64,000 bases of DNA. Source: Bacteroidales bacterium (lineage in GTDB: Bacteria; Bacteroidota; Bacteroidia; Bacteroidales; Tenuifilaceae). Positions 17,968 through 29,170 of the stretch are shown here, one piece after another (position 1 is the first letter of the stretch; each line of letters starts with the position of its first letter). The stretch is taken from positions 1 through 64,000 of the forward strand of contig JAFGDZ010000079.1 in NCBI GenBank assembly GCA_016931855.1, given 5' to 3'. A model generated the notes under the pieces. The model did no database searches and was not told the origin of the DNA. It saw only the letters and a list, made by a program, of their open reading frames with translations. The position numbers and the translations under genes are program-made.

Positions 17968-18729
17968 CTATTTAGGCAAAAACTGGAAAAAGGTATCGCC
18001 TCTTAGGCCTAAACGAAGCGTTTCCAGCGATATTACCTCATTGGGAGCAATATTACCTAGGTTTACGTTTGCTCCTAAGAGCTTAATAAACCATGCCTGC
18101 TGACTTTTTATTGGTGCTTCCCAAAGCACGTTTTCATTTTTAACATTGTGCACAATGTCGTCTATCAAATCGGTATTGGCAGAGTGATCGGCATTATAAA
18201 TCCCAATGTTACCGCTCTCGCGGGCTTCGGCAATAACTTTCCAAGCACCAGCGTCAAGCTCCTTCTTCATCATGCTCACCCACTTATCCTGAGGGATATG
18301 AACCCCTGCTTGCTTTGAACCCACTTCCGAAATTACCGTTGCGTGCTTTGCAAGCTCCGATATGTACTTGCACTTAAGGTCGTGATCCAGTTCCATTGAA
18401 CCATCCGATACCTCAAGTAGATCCAGCTCGTACTCATCAATAAAGCGCTTGTAATCGTCAACCATATTCCTAATAAGGAAAGCCTCAAATAGGGTGCCCC
18501 CAAAGTATGTACGGATATTTGCCTGACGATACACCCTAATTTTCTCCTTTAAACGCGGGGTTATGATTGATGTGCCAAAGCCAAATTTCACAAAGTCGAT
18601 AAATTCGCCAGAGCCATCAACAAGATCCTCGGCTTCGCGAAGGCTAAGCCCTTTGTCCATAACCATAGTTACCCCTGAGTTACGAGGTTTAACTTCCCTT
18701 GAGGGAATATGAGGTAGATTAAAGTTCAT
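17968..18729 (-). CDS. comA: Phosphosulfolactate synthase (ComA family)
   Basis: A 253-residue TIM-barrel protein of the ComA family (PF02679), which adds sulfite to phosphoenolpyruvate to give (R)-phosphosulfolactate. Family landmarks: a conserved start LPHIPSREVKPRNSGVTMVM, DFVKFGFGTS, TYFGGTLFEAF and LLEVSDGSMEL, then EVGSKQAG. The length equals that of archaeal ComA. In methanogens this is the first step of coenzyme M synthesis; in Bacteroidota the homologue has no settled role, and no other sulfolactate or CoM gene lies nearby. A -7 box precedes it and a terminator follows, so it is a single-gene unit. The family is certain, the physiological product is inference. Confidence 0.88.
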   Translation of the reverse strand: MNFNLPHIPSREVKPRNSGVTMVMDKGLSLREAEDLVDGSGEFIDFVKFGFGTSIITPRLKEKIRVYRQANIRTYFGGTLFEAFLIRNMVDDYKRFIDEYELDLLEVSDGSMELDHDLKCKYISELAKHATVISEVGSKQAGVHIPQDKWVSMMKKELDAGAWKVIAEARESGNIGIYNADHSANTDLIDDIVHNVKNENVLWEAPIKSQQAWFIKLLGANVNLGNIAPNEVISLETLRLGLRGDTFFQFLPK

Positions 18730-18754
18730 AATGCTTTTTGCTTAATTAGAAACT

Positions 18755-18762
18755 CAAATGTA
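18755..18762 (-). promoter_or_regulatory. -7 box of the phosphosulfolactate synthase gene
   Basis: TACATTTG on the minus strand fits TAnnTTTG 26 bases before the start codon. Confidence 0.45.
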
Positions 18763-18823
18763 TTCGCTTTTTTTGGGTTTACAAAGGCAATGGGGATAAG
18801 TGTTGGCACTACAAAACAAAAAA

Positions 18824-18843
18824 GCTGGACTTTAAGGTCCAGC
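18824..18843 (-). terminator. Terminator of the TPR protein gene
   Basis: GCTGGAC (18824-18830) and GTCCAGC (18837-18843) form a stem. The minus strand continues TTTTTTGTTTTG. Confidence 0.85.
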
Positions 18844-18864
18844 CAGTAAGGTTATGCTAATGGG

Positions 18865-20262
18865 CTATAGCCGCTTAGCTTGTGTAATAAACTCATCGTC
18901 GTTAATAATTGAAACAATGCTAAAGAAATCGTCAACGGAAAGAGGATCAACCTTTTTAGCAGCCTTTAAGGCATCAAGGGCTTCCTTCCTGCGCTTGGTA
19001 AGGTAAAGCGCTGCGGCTTTAATAACGTTCATAGAGGCATTCGCTTCAAACTTTCCGCCAACCTCATCAAACAGGGTATCCACCTCTTTAAACTTCTCTT
19101 GGTAAAGATAGATTTCGGCAAGAGCAAGGTAGGCCTCTGCCTCATCGGGATTAATAAGTACAGCCTCTCGGTATGCCTTAAGCGCCTCCTCTTGCTGGCC
19201 TATTTCAAAGTTAACCTTGCCTAAGCCCAGCCAGAAATCGTACTGTTCTGGATCAAGGGAAATGGCTTTCTGTATAAAGTCGAGCGACAGGGTTGGCTGT
19301 CCCGTTTCCATCATAACAACGCCAATGCCATAGTATGCCTCGGCATAGTTAGGATCCAGCGATATTGCCGTACGGTAGCTCTCCATTGCCTTTTCGTAAA
19401 CCTCCTGCTTCTCATAGCACTCCCCCAGCGAGCACCAAACTCTTACGTTCTCCTTCTCTAGCAGAACCAGTTCCTGAAATGCAGCAAGTGCTTCGGGGTA
19501 TCGCTCAAGGGTTGCTAATGTATTGGCCTTATTGTGTAGCGCCGATTCGTACTCGGGGTCAATGGCCAAACAAAAATCGTAAGCATCAAGAGCTTTATCG
19601 AAATGGCCTTTTTTGGTATGTACTATGGCGATGTTGTACCATACGCTGGCAGCAAATGGATTTATATCGAGGTAGTAATTATAAAAGTAAATGCTACGGT
19701 CTAAATCGTTCATACGCTCATAGCAAAAGCCCAAATCGAATAGCACAAACAGATTATCGGGCTGGAGCGCAAACGCTTTTAGCAGATACTTGCAACCAAG
19801 GTTAATCTCATCCATATCAAGCAATGGCGTAGATATACGGGTAAGCGTATCAACCCGGTCCTCAACGCTAAGCTCAACCGCTCTATCAAAGGCCTCTTCG
19901 GCAAGGTTTAGCTGCCCTGTTTCAAGAAATGCTTGTCCCTTAATTAGGAACACCTCAAAGTTACGCGGCTCTACACTCTCAAGGAAACGGAGGGTTGTAA
20001 AGGCCTCCTCGTAGTTCTGCAACATCACGTTCATATCGGCCTTACGCAGCAGAATTTCCGAGGAGTTGGGATACATTTTAAGTGCAATAGAAACAGCCTC
20101 AGAAGCCTTTACCCCATCGTTCTCCGCCATATAGTAGTCTATAATACCTTCGTACTCTATGGCATCGAAAAAGGGATTCTGGTTCTGAAGCAAGCGCTCC
20201 TCATATCGGCGTACAATGCTAAGCGTTTCCTCGTAGCTTAAATAATCTCCTTCGTCTCTCAT
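18865..20262 (-). CDS. Tetratricopeptide-repeat protein
   Basis: A 465-residue cytoplasmic protein built almost wholly of TPR units (about eleven), for example SVWYNIAIVHTKKGHFDKAL, YAEAYYGIGVVMMETGQP and EAYLALAEIYLYQEKF, each with the Ala/Gly at positions 8 and 20 and Pro near 32. There is no signal peptide, membrane segment or enzyme domain. TPR proteins of this size act as scaffolds. It is a common single-copy gene in Bacteroidota but I do not know an assigned role. It may be read from the same transcript as the dihydroorotate dehydrogenase-like gene 102 bases upstream, although a -7 box sits just before its own start. Confidence 0.88.
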   Translation of the reverse strand: MRDEGDYLSYEETLSIVRRYEERLLQNQNPFFDAIEYEGIIDYYMAENDGVKASEAVSIALKMYPNSSEILLRKADMNVMLQNYEEAFTTLRFLESVEPRNFEVFLIKGQAFLETGQLNLAEEAFDRAVELSVEDRVDTLTRISTPLLDMDEINLGCKYLLKAFALQPDNLFVLFDLGFCYERMNDLDRSIYFYNYYLDINPFAASVWYNIAIVHTKKGHFDKALDAYDFCLAIDPEYESALHNKANTLATLERYPEALAAFQELVLLEKENVRVWCSLGECYEKQEVYEKAMESYRTAISLDPNYAEAYYGIGVVMMETGQPTLSLDFIQKAISLDPEQYDFWLGLGKVNFEIGQQEEALKAYREAVLINPDEAEAYLALAEIYLYQEKFKEVDTLFDEVGGKFEANASMNVIKAAALYLTKRRKEALDALKAAKKVDPLSVDDFFSIVSIINDDEFITQAKRL

Positions 20263-20281
20263 GTAAAAATTCCTCCACCTG

Positions 20282-20289
20282 CAAACTTA
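20282..20289 (-). promoter_or_regulatory. -7 box of the TPR protein gene
   Basis: TAAGTTTG followed by C on the minus strand, 20 bases before the start codon. The -33 region is not clear. Confidence 0.45.
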
Positions 20290-20364
20290 GCAATAAAAAC
20301 AACAATGTTAGTAACCGATAACCTTTCAACATTTAAACAATATTAAAAACATATCAACAGGATC

Positions 20365-21354
20365 CTACTCGCGCTCCCTAAAGTATTTCATAAACTGAAC
20401 GCGTTCAAACGCTGCGGGATTATACGTTTTGGACTGGCTCATCTTTCCTTTAAACTCGCCAATGCTATTGTACCCATTATCCTTCATCCACTGCTCAACT
20501 TGGCGAAGCATTAGCGAGATGTGACCAAAGCCGTTACGGTAAAGCGCAGAGCTAACCTGAATGGCATTGGCTCCGGCAAGCAGCTGCTTAACTACGCCAT
20601 CGCCATCGTGTACGCCGGTTGATGCGGCTAGGTCGCAATCTACTCTATCGGACATAAGGGCAATCCAGCGTAACGGAAGGGCAATTTCGGCAGGAGTGCT
20701 AAACACGTTGGTTGAGGTAAATTCAAGGCTGTGAATATCAAAATCGGTATTATAAAACCTGTTGAATAGCACTATACCTTTAATTCCTGTGCGGCTAAGT
20801 CTCTGTATAAACGACGCTAGGCTTGAGTGGTAAGGGCTAATTTTTATGGCAACTGGAATGGTAACTACTTTAAGCACTTTTTCAATTACCTCAAAGTATA
20901 TCCGCTCGTTGTCATCGCTGGATCTATCTAGGTCGGTAGGAAGCACAAAGAGGTTAAGCTCAATGGCATCGGCACCGGCATCCTGAATGCGCTTCGCAAA
21001 ATCGGTCCACTTATCGGCGCTAACGCAGTTTACGCTGGCAATAATTGGGATTTTAACCTTTGCCTTGGCATCGGTAATAAGCTTAAGGTAATCGAAAACA
21101 GGGTCGCCCATTTCGTCATAGTTAAAATACTCCATGGTTTCGGGGTAAACAAAGCCCTGTGCGGTCATCTTGTTAAAGTTATCCTCGGCTTCAAGCCTAA
21201 TCTCCTCCTCAAAAATTGATTTTATTACAACGGCTGCAGCGCCATTAGCCTCAAGCTCAACTATGTTTGATAGGCTATTGGTTAATCCGGAGCTTGCGGC
21301 AATAATGGGATTCTTAAGCTGAAGCCCTAGGTAATTTGTGGTTAGTGTGCTCAT
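20365..21354 (-). CDS. Dihydroorotate dehydrogenase-like flavoprotein
   Basis: A 329-residue FMN-binding TIM-barrel protein of the DHODH/PreA group. The N-terminus TTNYLGLQLKNPIIAASSGL matches class 1 dihydroorotate dehydrogenases. Mid-barrel IPIIASVNCVSADKW holds the Cys at the catalytic-base position, IELNLFVLP follows, and VAIKISPY holds the FMN-contacting Lys. Unlike PyrD it carries the stretch STGVHDGDGVVKQLLAGANAIQ common to 'dihydroorotate dehydrogenase-like' proteins, which usually occur beside a true pyrD and whose substrate is not established. No ferredoxin domain is fused. No pyrimidine genes are adjacent, so I do not assign pyrD. Confidence 0.82.
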   Translation of the reverse strand: MSTLTTNYLGLQLKNPIIAASSGLTNSLSNIVELEANGAAAVVIKSIFEEEIRLEAEDNFNKMTAQGFVYPETMEYFNYDEMGDPVFDYLKLITDAKAKVKIPIIASVNCVSADKWTDFAKRIQDAGADAIELNLFVLPTDLDRSSDDNERIYFEVIEKVLKVVTIPVAIKISPYHSSLASFIQRLSRTGIKGIVLFNRFYNTDFDIHSLEFTSTNVFSTPAEIALPLRWIALMSDRVDCDLAASTGVHDGDGVVKQLLAGANAIQVSSALYRNGFGHISLMLRQVEQWMKDNGYNSIGEFKGKMSQSKTYNPAAFERVQFMKYFRERE

Positions 21355-21462
21355 ATCTGGGTTATTAGTTATTGGTTCTTTCTAAAAGTAACAAATAATG
21401 GGGAATAATCAAAAGATTGGGATTACTCATACAGCTACAGTACATCACTTAAAACCACAAAA

Positions 21463-21487
21463 AAAGCTGGTTTGTTCAACCAGCTTT
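21463..21487 (-). terminator. Terminator of the ligA-dapA operon
   Basis: AAAGCTGGTT (21463-21472) pairs with AACCAGCTTT (21478-21487), loop TGTTC. The minus strand continues into seven T. Confidence 0.88.
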
Positions 21488-21507
21488 GTAATATTGTGAA
21501 ACAATTG

Positions 21508-22386
21508 CTAAAAATTCTCAACAAGTAGTGAGAGCTTATAGTTTGCCGACTCGCTAATTGGCACCAAGGGTAGGCGCAGTGAGTTTTCCATTAGCCCTAG
21601 GATGTTAAGGGCTGCCTTTACGCCCCCTGGAGAGCCCTCGGCAAATAGAGCATCTATAATCTCTATCATCTTAAGATGAATTTTTGATGCCTCGGTAAAG
21701 TTTCCCTCTAGGCCAAGCTTAACCATGCGCGAGAACTGCTTTGGAAATGCATTTCCCACAACGGAGATAACACCATCTATTCCCATTGCTAGCTGGGGTA
21801 GGGTAAGGCCATCGTCTCCTGAAATTACAAGAAAGTTTTCTGGCCTATCCCTTAAAATGTACGACATCTGGTTTAGGTTTCCCGAGGCCTCTTTTATGGC
21901 AATAATATTTGAGTGATCGTGTGCCAGCTTAAGGGTAGTTTCGGCGGTCATGTTTACTCCTGTTCTTCCGGGAACGTTGTACAGAATAACTGGCACAGGC
22001 GATTGCGCAACAATGGCTTTGTAATGCATCTCAAGCCCTTTTTGCGTGGGTTTATTGTAGTATGGGGTAACGCTTAAAATTGCATCGATACCCTTAAAGT
22101 TGTAATCATCAATGGATTCTAGTACACTAGAGGTGTTATTCCCTCCTATCCCAACAACAACGGGAACCCGCTCATCGTTTTTATCAACAATAAAGCGTAT
22201 TAGATCCTCACGCTCATCGGCGCTAAGGGTGGCCGATTCTCCTGTTGTTCCCATAACAACAAGGTAATCAACCCCGTTACCAATTAGGTGCTCAACGAGC
22301 CGTTCGACGGCATCAAAATCAATGCTCTTGTCGTGTTTAAAGGGTGTAACCATGGCTACACCCAATCCTCGGAAGTTCTCAATCAT
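21508..22386 (-). CDS. dapA: 4-hydroxy-tetrahydrodipicolinate synthase
   Basis: A 292-residue TIM-barrel aldolase that condenses pyruvate with aspartate semialdehyde, the first committed step of lysine and diaminopimelate synthesis. The Schiff-base Lys is K165 (IIAIKEASG), the catalytic Tyr is Y136 (ILYNVPGRTG), and the paired Thr are T47/T48 in GTTGESATL. All residues of the proton relay are in place and the length is standard. It is the third gene of a tight ligA, DUF6913-like, dapA run with 32 bases to its upstream neighbour and a strong terminator after it. Other N-acetylneuraminate-lyase family activities are possible but the motif set fits DapA best. Confidence 0.94.
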   Translation of the reverse strand: MIENFRGLGVAMVTPFKHDKSIDFDAVERLVEHLIGNGVDYLVVMGTTGESATLSADEREDLIRFIVDKNDERVPVVVGIGGNNTSSVLESIDDYNFKGIDAILSVTPYYNKPTQKGLEMHYKAIVAQSPVPVILYNVPGRTGVNMTAETTLKLAHDHSNIIAIKEASGNLNQMSYILRDRPENFLVISGDDGLTLPQLAMGIDGVISVVGNAFPKQFSRMVKLGLEGNFTEASKIHLKMIEIIDALFAEGSPGGVKAALNILGLMENSLRLPLVPISESANYKLSLLVENF

Positions 22387-22418
22387 TTTTCGTTTTATTT
22401 TCGGGTTACAGCGTTTAG

Positions 22419-22988
22419 CTATGCAGTTTCCTCTGTTGCAAATCTATTGTTTATTACTGATAAGTAATGCTTTGCCTGTTCTACTAAATGAGTTATGCCT
22501 TTGGTTTTATCTATACTTAGAATTAGGTCGTTGGGATTCCCCTCGTAATCTAAGCAGCCCACTTTAAACTTTGCCTTCGAGGTAGAAATAACCCAACGCA
22601 AAGGGAAGTAATGCTCAAGGGAAAGGTCTATAAGTATATCAAAATCGGTGTTGGCAAACTCATCAACCACTTCTGACTTTGGCTTATCGTACCAGTTTAG
22701 CTCCTTTGCCGTAAAGATGTTTGTACCCTGCCTCATAATAAAATGTTGGGGCAGCTCCTTTCCGGGGAAGTACCCTAGAATGCATATCTCAAGATTCTTA
22801 GAGCGAAGGTAGTCCGAGAACTTTATTGCAATGTCAAAATCGGACTGGCTTACAAGGGGCAGCACAATACCAACCCTTCTTGCCGTATCAAGGTTATAAA
22901 CTAGCTTGCGCCTGGTAAAATTCTTTAGTGCATTACTTAGAGCAGACACCCCTATACTGAAACGTAGCTTTTGAAATGGCTTTCCCAT
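22419..22988 (-). CDS. Conserved Bacteroidota protein, DUF6913-like
   Basis: A 189-residue cytoplasmic protein between ligA (17 bases upstream) and dapA (32 bases downstream). It has a basic N-terminus, a Rossmann-like core with RVGIVLPLVSQSDFDIAIKF, LEICILGYFPGKE and FDILIDLSLEHYFPLRWVIS, and a C-terminal helix. I recognise the pattern from uncharacterised Bacteroidota proteins that sit next to dapA, annotated as DUF6913. No catalytic motif was found. The constant position between a DNA ligase and a lysine-pathway gene gives no firm functional hint. Function unknown. Confidence 0.7.
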   Translation of the reverse strand: MGKPFQKLRFSIGVSALSNALKNFTRRKLVYNLDTARRVGIVLPLVSQSDFDIAIKFSDYLRSKNLEICILGYFPGKELPQHFIMRQGTNIFTAKELNWYDKPKSEVVDEFANTDFDILIDLSLEHYFPLRWVISTSKAKFKVGCLDYEGNPNDLILSIDKTKGITHLVEQAKHYLSVINNRFATEETA

Positions 22989-23005
22989 TGATTATAATAT
23001 TATTA

Positions 23006-25012
<2,007 letters not shown>

Positions 25013-25257
25013 TTACAAAAATTTGTGCTAAATATAGTAAGAAAACGGTAATGAAGCATGTTTGTTGCAAGCAGTACTCCAAGGTTATATTAACGTTTAA
25101 CACCCCCAATAGGGCATACCAAGCTATTAAGCTATTATTGCAACGAATGCTACATGCAACGTTTCTACGCAAGGTGGTATTATATCATAGCCAAAAATAG
25201 CCCCCTTTAACATGTCACTTTTTCTTATATTTACAGTTCACCTAATTGACTTATGCA

Positions 25258-27459
25258 ATGAACCAGTTAGAGTTTACAGAGAAGGAGCGGAAAGCAATAG
25301 TTACCCGCTACAGGGGCTTACTACGTGCGGCAAAGGTCACTTTATCGCCAGCCGACATAAAGGTGATTAGAAAAGCGTTCTCGCTGGTTTCAAAATTTTA
25401 TGGGAGTAGCAGGAAAGGCTCTGGCGAACCATACATCTATCACCTTATTGATGTTGCAAGAATTTGCGTTGATGAGATTGGTTTGGGGACAACAGCAGTT
25501 GTTTGCTCCCTTCTACACGAAACCATTGAGCTAGGCTTTTTAAACGCAATAGAAATAGAAAAGGAGTTTGATAAAACCGTTGCCGAGATTGTTGAAAACC
25601 TAACCAAAATATCGAGCCTTGACCCCAAAGACCATAAAACACAGTCGGAGAACTTTAGGCAGCTAATTTTTACCCTGGCAAAGGATGCTAGGGTTATCCT
25701 TATTAAGCTAGCCGACAGGCTAGAGGTTATGCGCTCGCTAAGCTATGAGCCAAGCGACGCGCAGCTTAAGCGCTCGTGGGAAACGTTCTACCTTTACGCT
25801 CCCCTTGCCCATCGATTAGGACTATACCGATTAAAATCGGAAATGGAAGACCTTTCCATGAAATACACCAATAATGATGAGTACAAGGAGATTATAAAGA
25901 AGCTTAAGAACACCACAACTAAACGCAACAGGTTTATCCGAGAGTTTATTCCCCCTATTGAGGACGAGCTAAAAAGACGTGGATTTGACTTTGAAATAAA
26001 AGGACGCACAAAATCCATATTCTCAATATGGAAAAAATTGCAGCAAAAAGGAGTTGAGTTTGAAGATGTAATGGACGTTTTTGCCATACGAATAATACTT
26101 AACAGCCCTCCAGAAAAAGAGAAGTCTGATTGTTGGCAAGTTTACTCCATTATTACCGACTGGTACACACCTAATCCAGAGCGGCTTAGGGACTGGGTTT
26201 CTGTACCCAAAAGCAACGGATACGAATCGTTACACACCACCGTTGTTGGCCCTGAGAAAAAGTGGGTTGAGGTTCAAATTCGCTCCCGCCGAATGGACGA
26301 AATTGCCGAAAAGGGGCTTGCCGCACACTGGAAGTATAAAGGGGTTAGGCAAGAGCAGGGAATAGACGATTGGCTTGCCCAAATACGTGACTTTATTGAG
26401 AATACCGAGGCTACCCATGAGGATTTTGTTGACACATTCAAGCTAAATCTGTATAACAAGGAAATTTTTGTGTTTACCCCTAAGGGAGACTTACGCAAGC
26501 TCCCAGCGGGTGCAACCGTTCTCGACTTTGCCTTCGATATTCACTCACAAATAGGGAGCCAGTGCGTTGGCGGAAAGGTTAACAACAAGAACGTATCCAT
26601 AAAGCACACGCTCCAAAATGGCGATGTGGTTGAGATTATCACATCAAAAAACCAAAAACCAAAGAACGACTGGCTAAGCATTGTAACCACATCAAAGGCC
26701 AAATCAAAAATCAAGCAGAGCATTCGCGAAGAGGAGTTTAAACTAGTTATGCATGGGCGCGAGCTTCTCCTGCGCAGGTTAAAAAACTGGAAAATGCCCG
26801 ATGCCGAGGAGAGCATACGCTTTCTGCAAAAGCACCTTAAACTGAAAAGTTCCAGTGAACTCTACGAAATGGTAGCAAGTGGCAAGTTTGATATTACACA
26901 GGTAAAGGCGCTGCTTTCCCAACCCGAAAAAGTAGCTGCCGATGATAAAATACCCGAACCGCCTAAAGTATCGCAACCTGCACAAGAACCCATTTCCGAC
27001 GACTTTTTAGTTATTGATGAGCGGCTGGTAAACATCGACTTTAAGCTGTCAAAATGCTGTAACCCCATTTTTGGCGACGATGTTTTTGGCTTTGTAACCA
27101 TTAACGAAGGGATAAAGATACACCGTACTAACTGCCCCAACGCAGCTCAGCTATTAGCAAAGTATGGCTATAGAGTTGTTAATGCCAAATGGAAGGAAAG
27201 CGCAACCTCTAGCTCATTCCAAACCACAATTAAAATTACTGGAATTGATGAGCTGGGCTTAGTTAACCGAATATCGGAGGTTATTAGCCGCGATTTAAAG
27301 GTTAACATGCGAAGCGTGTCTTTCTCGTCAAGCAACGGGGTATTCGAGGGTAAGATTCAGGTTTTAATCTCCGATACCAAACACCTTGACATGCTCCTGC
27401 ATAGGCTAATGCGCATAAAGGGCGTTCAAAAGGCAGTAAGACTAAACCACGAAGAGTAA
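25258..27459 (+). CDS. relA: RelA/SpoT-family (p)ppGpp synthetase with degenerate HD domain
   Basis: A 733-residue long RSH protein that makes (p)ppGpp from ATP and GTP/GDP. Domains: HD hydrolase region (about 40-190), synthetase (about 225-380), TGS (about 395-455), helical and zinc-finger region with SKCCNP, and a C-terminal ACT domain. Synthetase motifs are intact: RTKSIFSIWKK, DVMDVFAIRI and VEVQIRSRRMDEIAEKGLAA. In the hydrolase, H62, H87 and D153 remain, but the HD pair is H87-E88, the following ED is E91-L92, and the Asn of RLHNMR is V157. I infer a synthetase with little or no hydrolase activity, that is RelA-like. The frame also opens at a TTG four codons earlier; ATG 25258 is preferred. 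Confidence 0.92.
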   Translation: MNQLEFTEKERKAIVTRYRGLLRAAKVTLSPADIKVIRKAFSLVSKFYGSSRKGSGEPYIYHLIDVARICVDEIGLGTTAVVCSLLHETIELGFLNAIEIEKEFDKTVAEIVENLTKISSLDPKDHKTQSENFRQLIFTLAKDARVILIKLADRLEVMRSLSYEPSDAQLKRSWETFYLYAPLAHRLGLYRLKSEMEDLSMKYTNNDEYKEIIKKLKNTTTKRNRFIREFIPPIEDELKRRGFDFEIKGRTKSIFSIWKKLQQKGVEFEDVMDVFAIRIILNSPPEKEKSDCWQVYSIITDWYTPNPERLRDWVSVPKSNGYESLHTTVVGPEKKWVEVQIRSRRMDEIAEKGLAAHWKYKGVRQEQGIDDWLAQIRDFIENTEATHEDFVDTFKLNLYNKEIFVFTPKGDLRKLPAGATVLDFAFDIHSQIGSQCVGGKVNNKNVSIKHTLQNGDVVEIITSKNQKPKNDWLSIVTTSKAKSKIKQSIREEEFKLVMHGRELLLRRLKNWKMPDAEESIRFLQKHLKLKSSSELYEMVASGKFDITQVKALLSQPEKVAADDKIPEPPKVSQPAQEPISDDFLVIDERLVNIDFKLSKCCNPIFGDDVFGFVTINEGIKIHRTNCPNAAQLLAKYGYRVVNAKWKESATSSSFQTTIKITGIDELGLVNRISEVISRDLKVNMRSVSFSSSNGVFEGKIQVLISDTKHLDMLLHRLMRIKGVQKAVRLNHEE

Positions 27460-27547
27460 TTCCAAACGATTAAAGCAATACTTTGCTTTTTTAAAATGCA
27501 TTGTATAGCTTGCGTAAAAACAAAACAGTTGCTTAACAATATGAACC

Positions 27548-28624
27548 ATGAAAAACCTAAACACAGTAATTACAGGAACAGGCTCTGTTACTCCTGATAT
27601 TTCTATATCAAACACTGATTTTCTTGAGCATAGTTTTTATGGAGCAGATAAACTCGAAATTAACACCCCAATTAGTGAGGTTATTGATAAGTTTAAAGAC
27701 ATTACAGGAATTAAGTTCCGCCGCTACGCCAACAACAATCAAACTGCCTCCGATTTAGCCACACAAGCCGCACTAAAAGCCATAGAAAGCGCAGGTATAA
27801 ACCCAGAGGAGCTAGATCAAATAATTGTAGCGCACAACTTTGGCGATATCACCTATGGTTCCAATCAATCCGATGCAGTTCCCAGCCTTGCATCGAGGGT
27901 TAAACATAAATTGGGCATTAAAAACCCAAGCTGCGTTCCCTTCGACATACTTTTTGGATGCCCAGGCTGGATTCAAGCCCTTATACAAGCTGATGCTTTT
28001 ATACGCGCAGGAATGGCCAATAAGTGCTTGGTAATTGGTGCCGAAACGCTATCGCGAACCATTGACAAGAACGATAGGGATTCAATGATTTTTTCCGATG
28101 GCGCAGGTGCAGTAATTCTGGAAAAAGAGCTAAGCGACACGCAAAGGGGAATAATTAGCACTGCGGTTGCTGCTCACTCCCAAGAGGAGGTTGACTATAT
28201 TTACATGGGTAAGACTAACAATCCGACCAACGACAGCTCAACCAAGTACATAAAAATGCTTGGACGGAAAGTATATGAGTACGCACTTTCCAATGTGCCC
28301 GCTGCCATGAAAACGGCTTACGACAAAACGGGGCTACCAGTAGAAGAACTCACAAAAATTATTATCCATCAGGCTAACGAGAAAATGGACGAGGCCATTG
28401 TTCAGAGATTCTTTAAGCTGTACAAGCTTAAGTGCGACCTTAGCAAGGTAATGCCCATGAATATTGCCGAAATGGGGAACAGCTCTGTGGCTACAATCCC
28501 TACGCTGTACGACATGATACTTCGCAAAAACCACAATGGCCATGCTATTAGCAGCGGCGATATTATTATGTTTGCATCAGTAGGAGCTGGAATGAACATT
28601 AATGCAGTTGTGTATAAACAGTAA
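27548..28624 (+). CDS. 3-oxoacyl-ACP synthase III (KAS III) family protein
   Basis: A 358-residue thiolase-fold condensing enzyme of the KAS III/FabH group. The catalytic triad is visible: Cys in DILFGCPGWIQ, His in IIIHQANEKM, and Asn in AEMGNSSVATIP. Such enzymes join an acyl-CoA or acyl-ACP to malonyl-ACP. No other fatty-acid gene is adjacent, so this may be an accessory KAS III for a special primer (branched chain, aryl polyene or similar) rather than the main FabH; the Gly-Cys-Pro active site in place of the usual Ala-Cys context supports a side family. An alternative ATG at 27541 is out of frame. Family firm, substrate unknown. Confidence 0.88.
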   Translation: MKNLNTVITGTGSVTPDISISNTDFLEHSFYGADKLEINTPISEVIDKFKDITGIKFRRYANNNQTASDLATQAALKAIESAGINPEELDQIIVAHNFGDITYGSNQSDAVPSLASRVKHKLGIKNPSCVPFDILFGCPGWIQALIQADAFIRAGMANKCLVIGAETLSRTIDKNDRDSMIFSDGAGAVILEKELSDTQRGIISTAVAAHSQEEVDYIYMGKTNNPTNDSSTKYIKMLGRKVYEYALSNVPAAMKTAYDKTGLPVEELTKIIIHQANEKMDEAIVQRFFKLYKLKCDLSKVMPMNIAEMGNSSVATIPTLYDMILRKNHNGHAISSGDIIMFASVGAGMNINAVVYKQ

Positions 28625-28655
28625 GCCACATCTTTTTTCGTTGTGGCGTTATTAG

Positions 28656-28663
28656 TACTTTTG
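28656..28663 (+). promoter_or_regulatory. -7 box of the cyclophilin gene
   Basis: TACTTTTG matches TAnnTTTG 34 bases before the start codon. A TTG occurs at 28641 but is closer than the ideal spacing. Confidence 0.5.
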
Positions 28664-28697
28664 CAATCTAATTCTAACAATATAAACGATAAGCATA

Positions 28698-29156
28698 ATG
28701 AGAACAGCCGAAATCCATACCGCTAAAGGTATTATGAAGGTTAAATTCTACGAAGAGGATGCCCCAAATACCGTTGATAACTTTTGCAAGCTTGCAAACG
28801 AAGGCTTTTACAACGGCTTAGCATTCCACCGGGTTATCCCAAACTTTGTAATCCAAGGCGGATGCCCCTTCTCAAAGGAGATTAAGGATCCTAGAGTTGG
28901 AACTGGCGGACCAGGATACAAGATTAACTGCGAGCTAACTGGTGAAAATCAGTTTCACGACAAGGGGGTTCTCTCAATGGCTCATGCTGGAAGAAATACT
29001 GGAGGGTCTCAATTCTTCATTTGCCACTCAAGAGCCAATACCAGCCATTTAGATAGGCAGCATACTTGCTTTGGTAAAGTTTACGAGGGTATTGAGGTTA
29101 TTGATGAGATACGTGCTGGTGATAAGATTGAGAAAATTGTTATCAACCAAGAGTAA
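28698..29156 (+). CDS. Peptidyl-prolyl cis-trans isomerase, cyclophilin type
   Basis: A 152-residue single-domain cyclophilin that speeds proline isomerisation during protein folding. Active-site motifs: FHRVIPNFVIQGG (catalytic Arg and Phe), GSQFFICHS, and HLDRQHTCFGKV, with His in place of the Trp of human CypA, as is common in bacterial cyclophilins. No signal peptide, so it acts in the cytoplasm. It has its own -7 box and ends at a strong convergent terminator. The length is that of the minimal bacterial PpiB type. Confidence 0.94.
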   Translation: MRTAEIHTAKGIMKVKFYEEDAPNTVDNFCKLANEGFYNGLAFHRVIPNFVIQGGCPFSKEIKDPRVGTGGPGYKINCELTGENQFHDKGVLSMAHAGRNTGGSQFFICHSRANTSHLDRQHTCFGKVYEGIEVIDEIRAGDKIEKIVINQE

Positions 29157-29170
29157 TTGTTCTAAAGTAA

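Noticed and set aside
28625-28647. Hairpin GCCACA...TGTGGC after the KAS III gene as a terminator
   Set aside because: Only 6 bp with an 11-base loop, and the T tract lies in the loop rather than after the stem.
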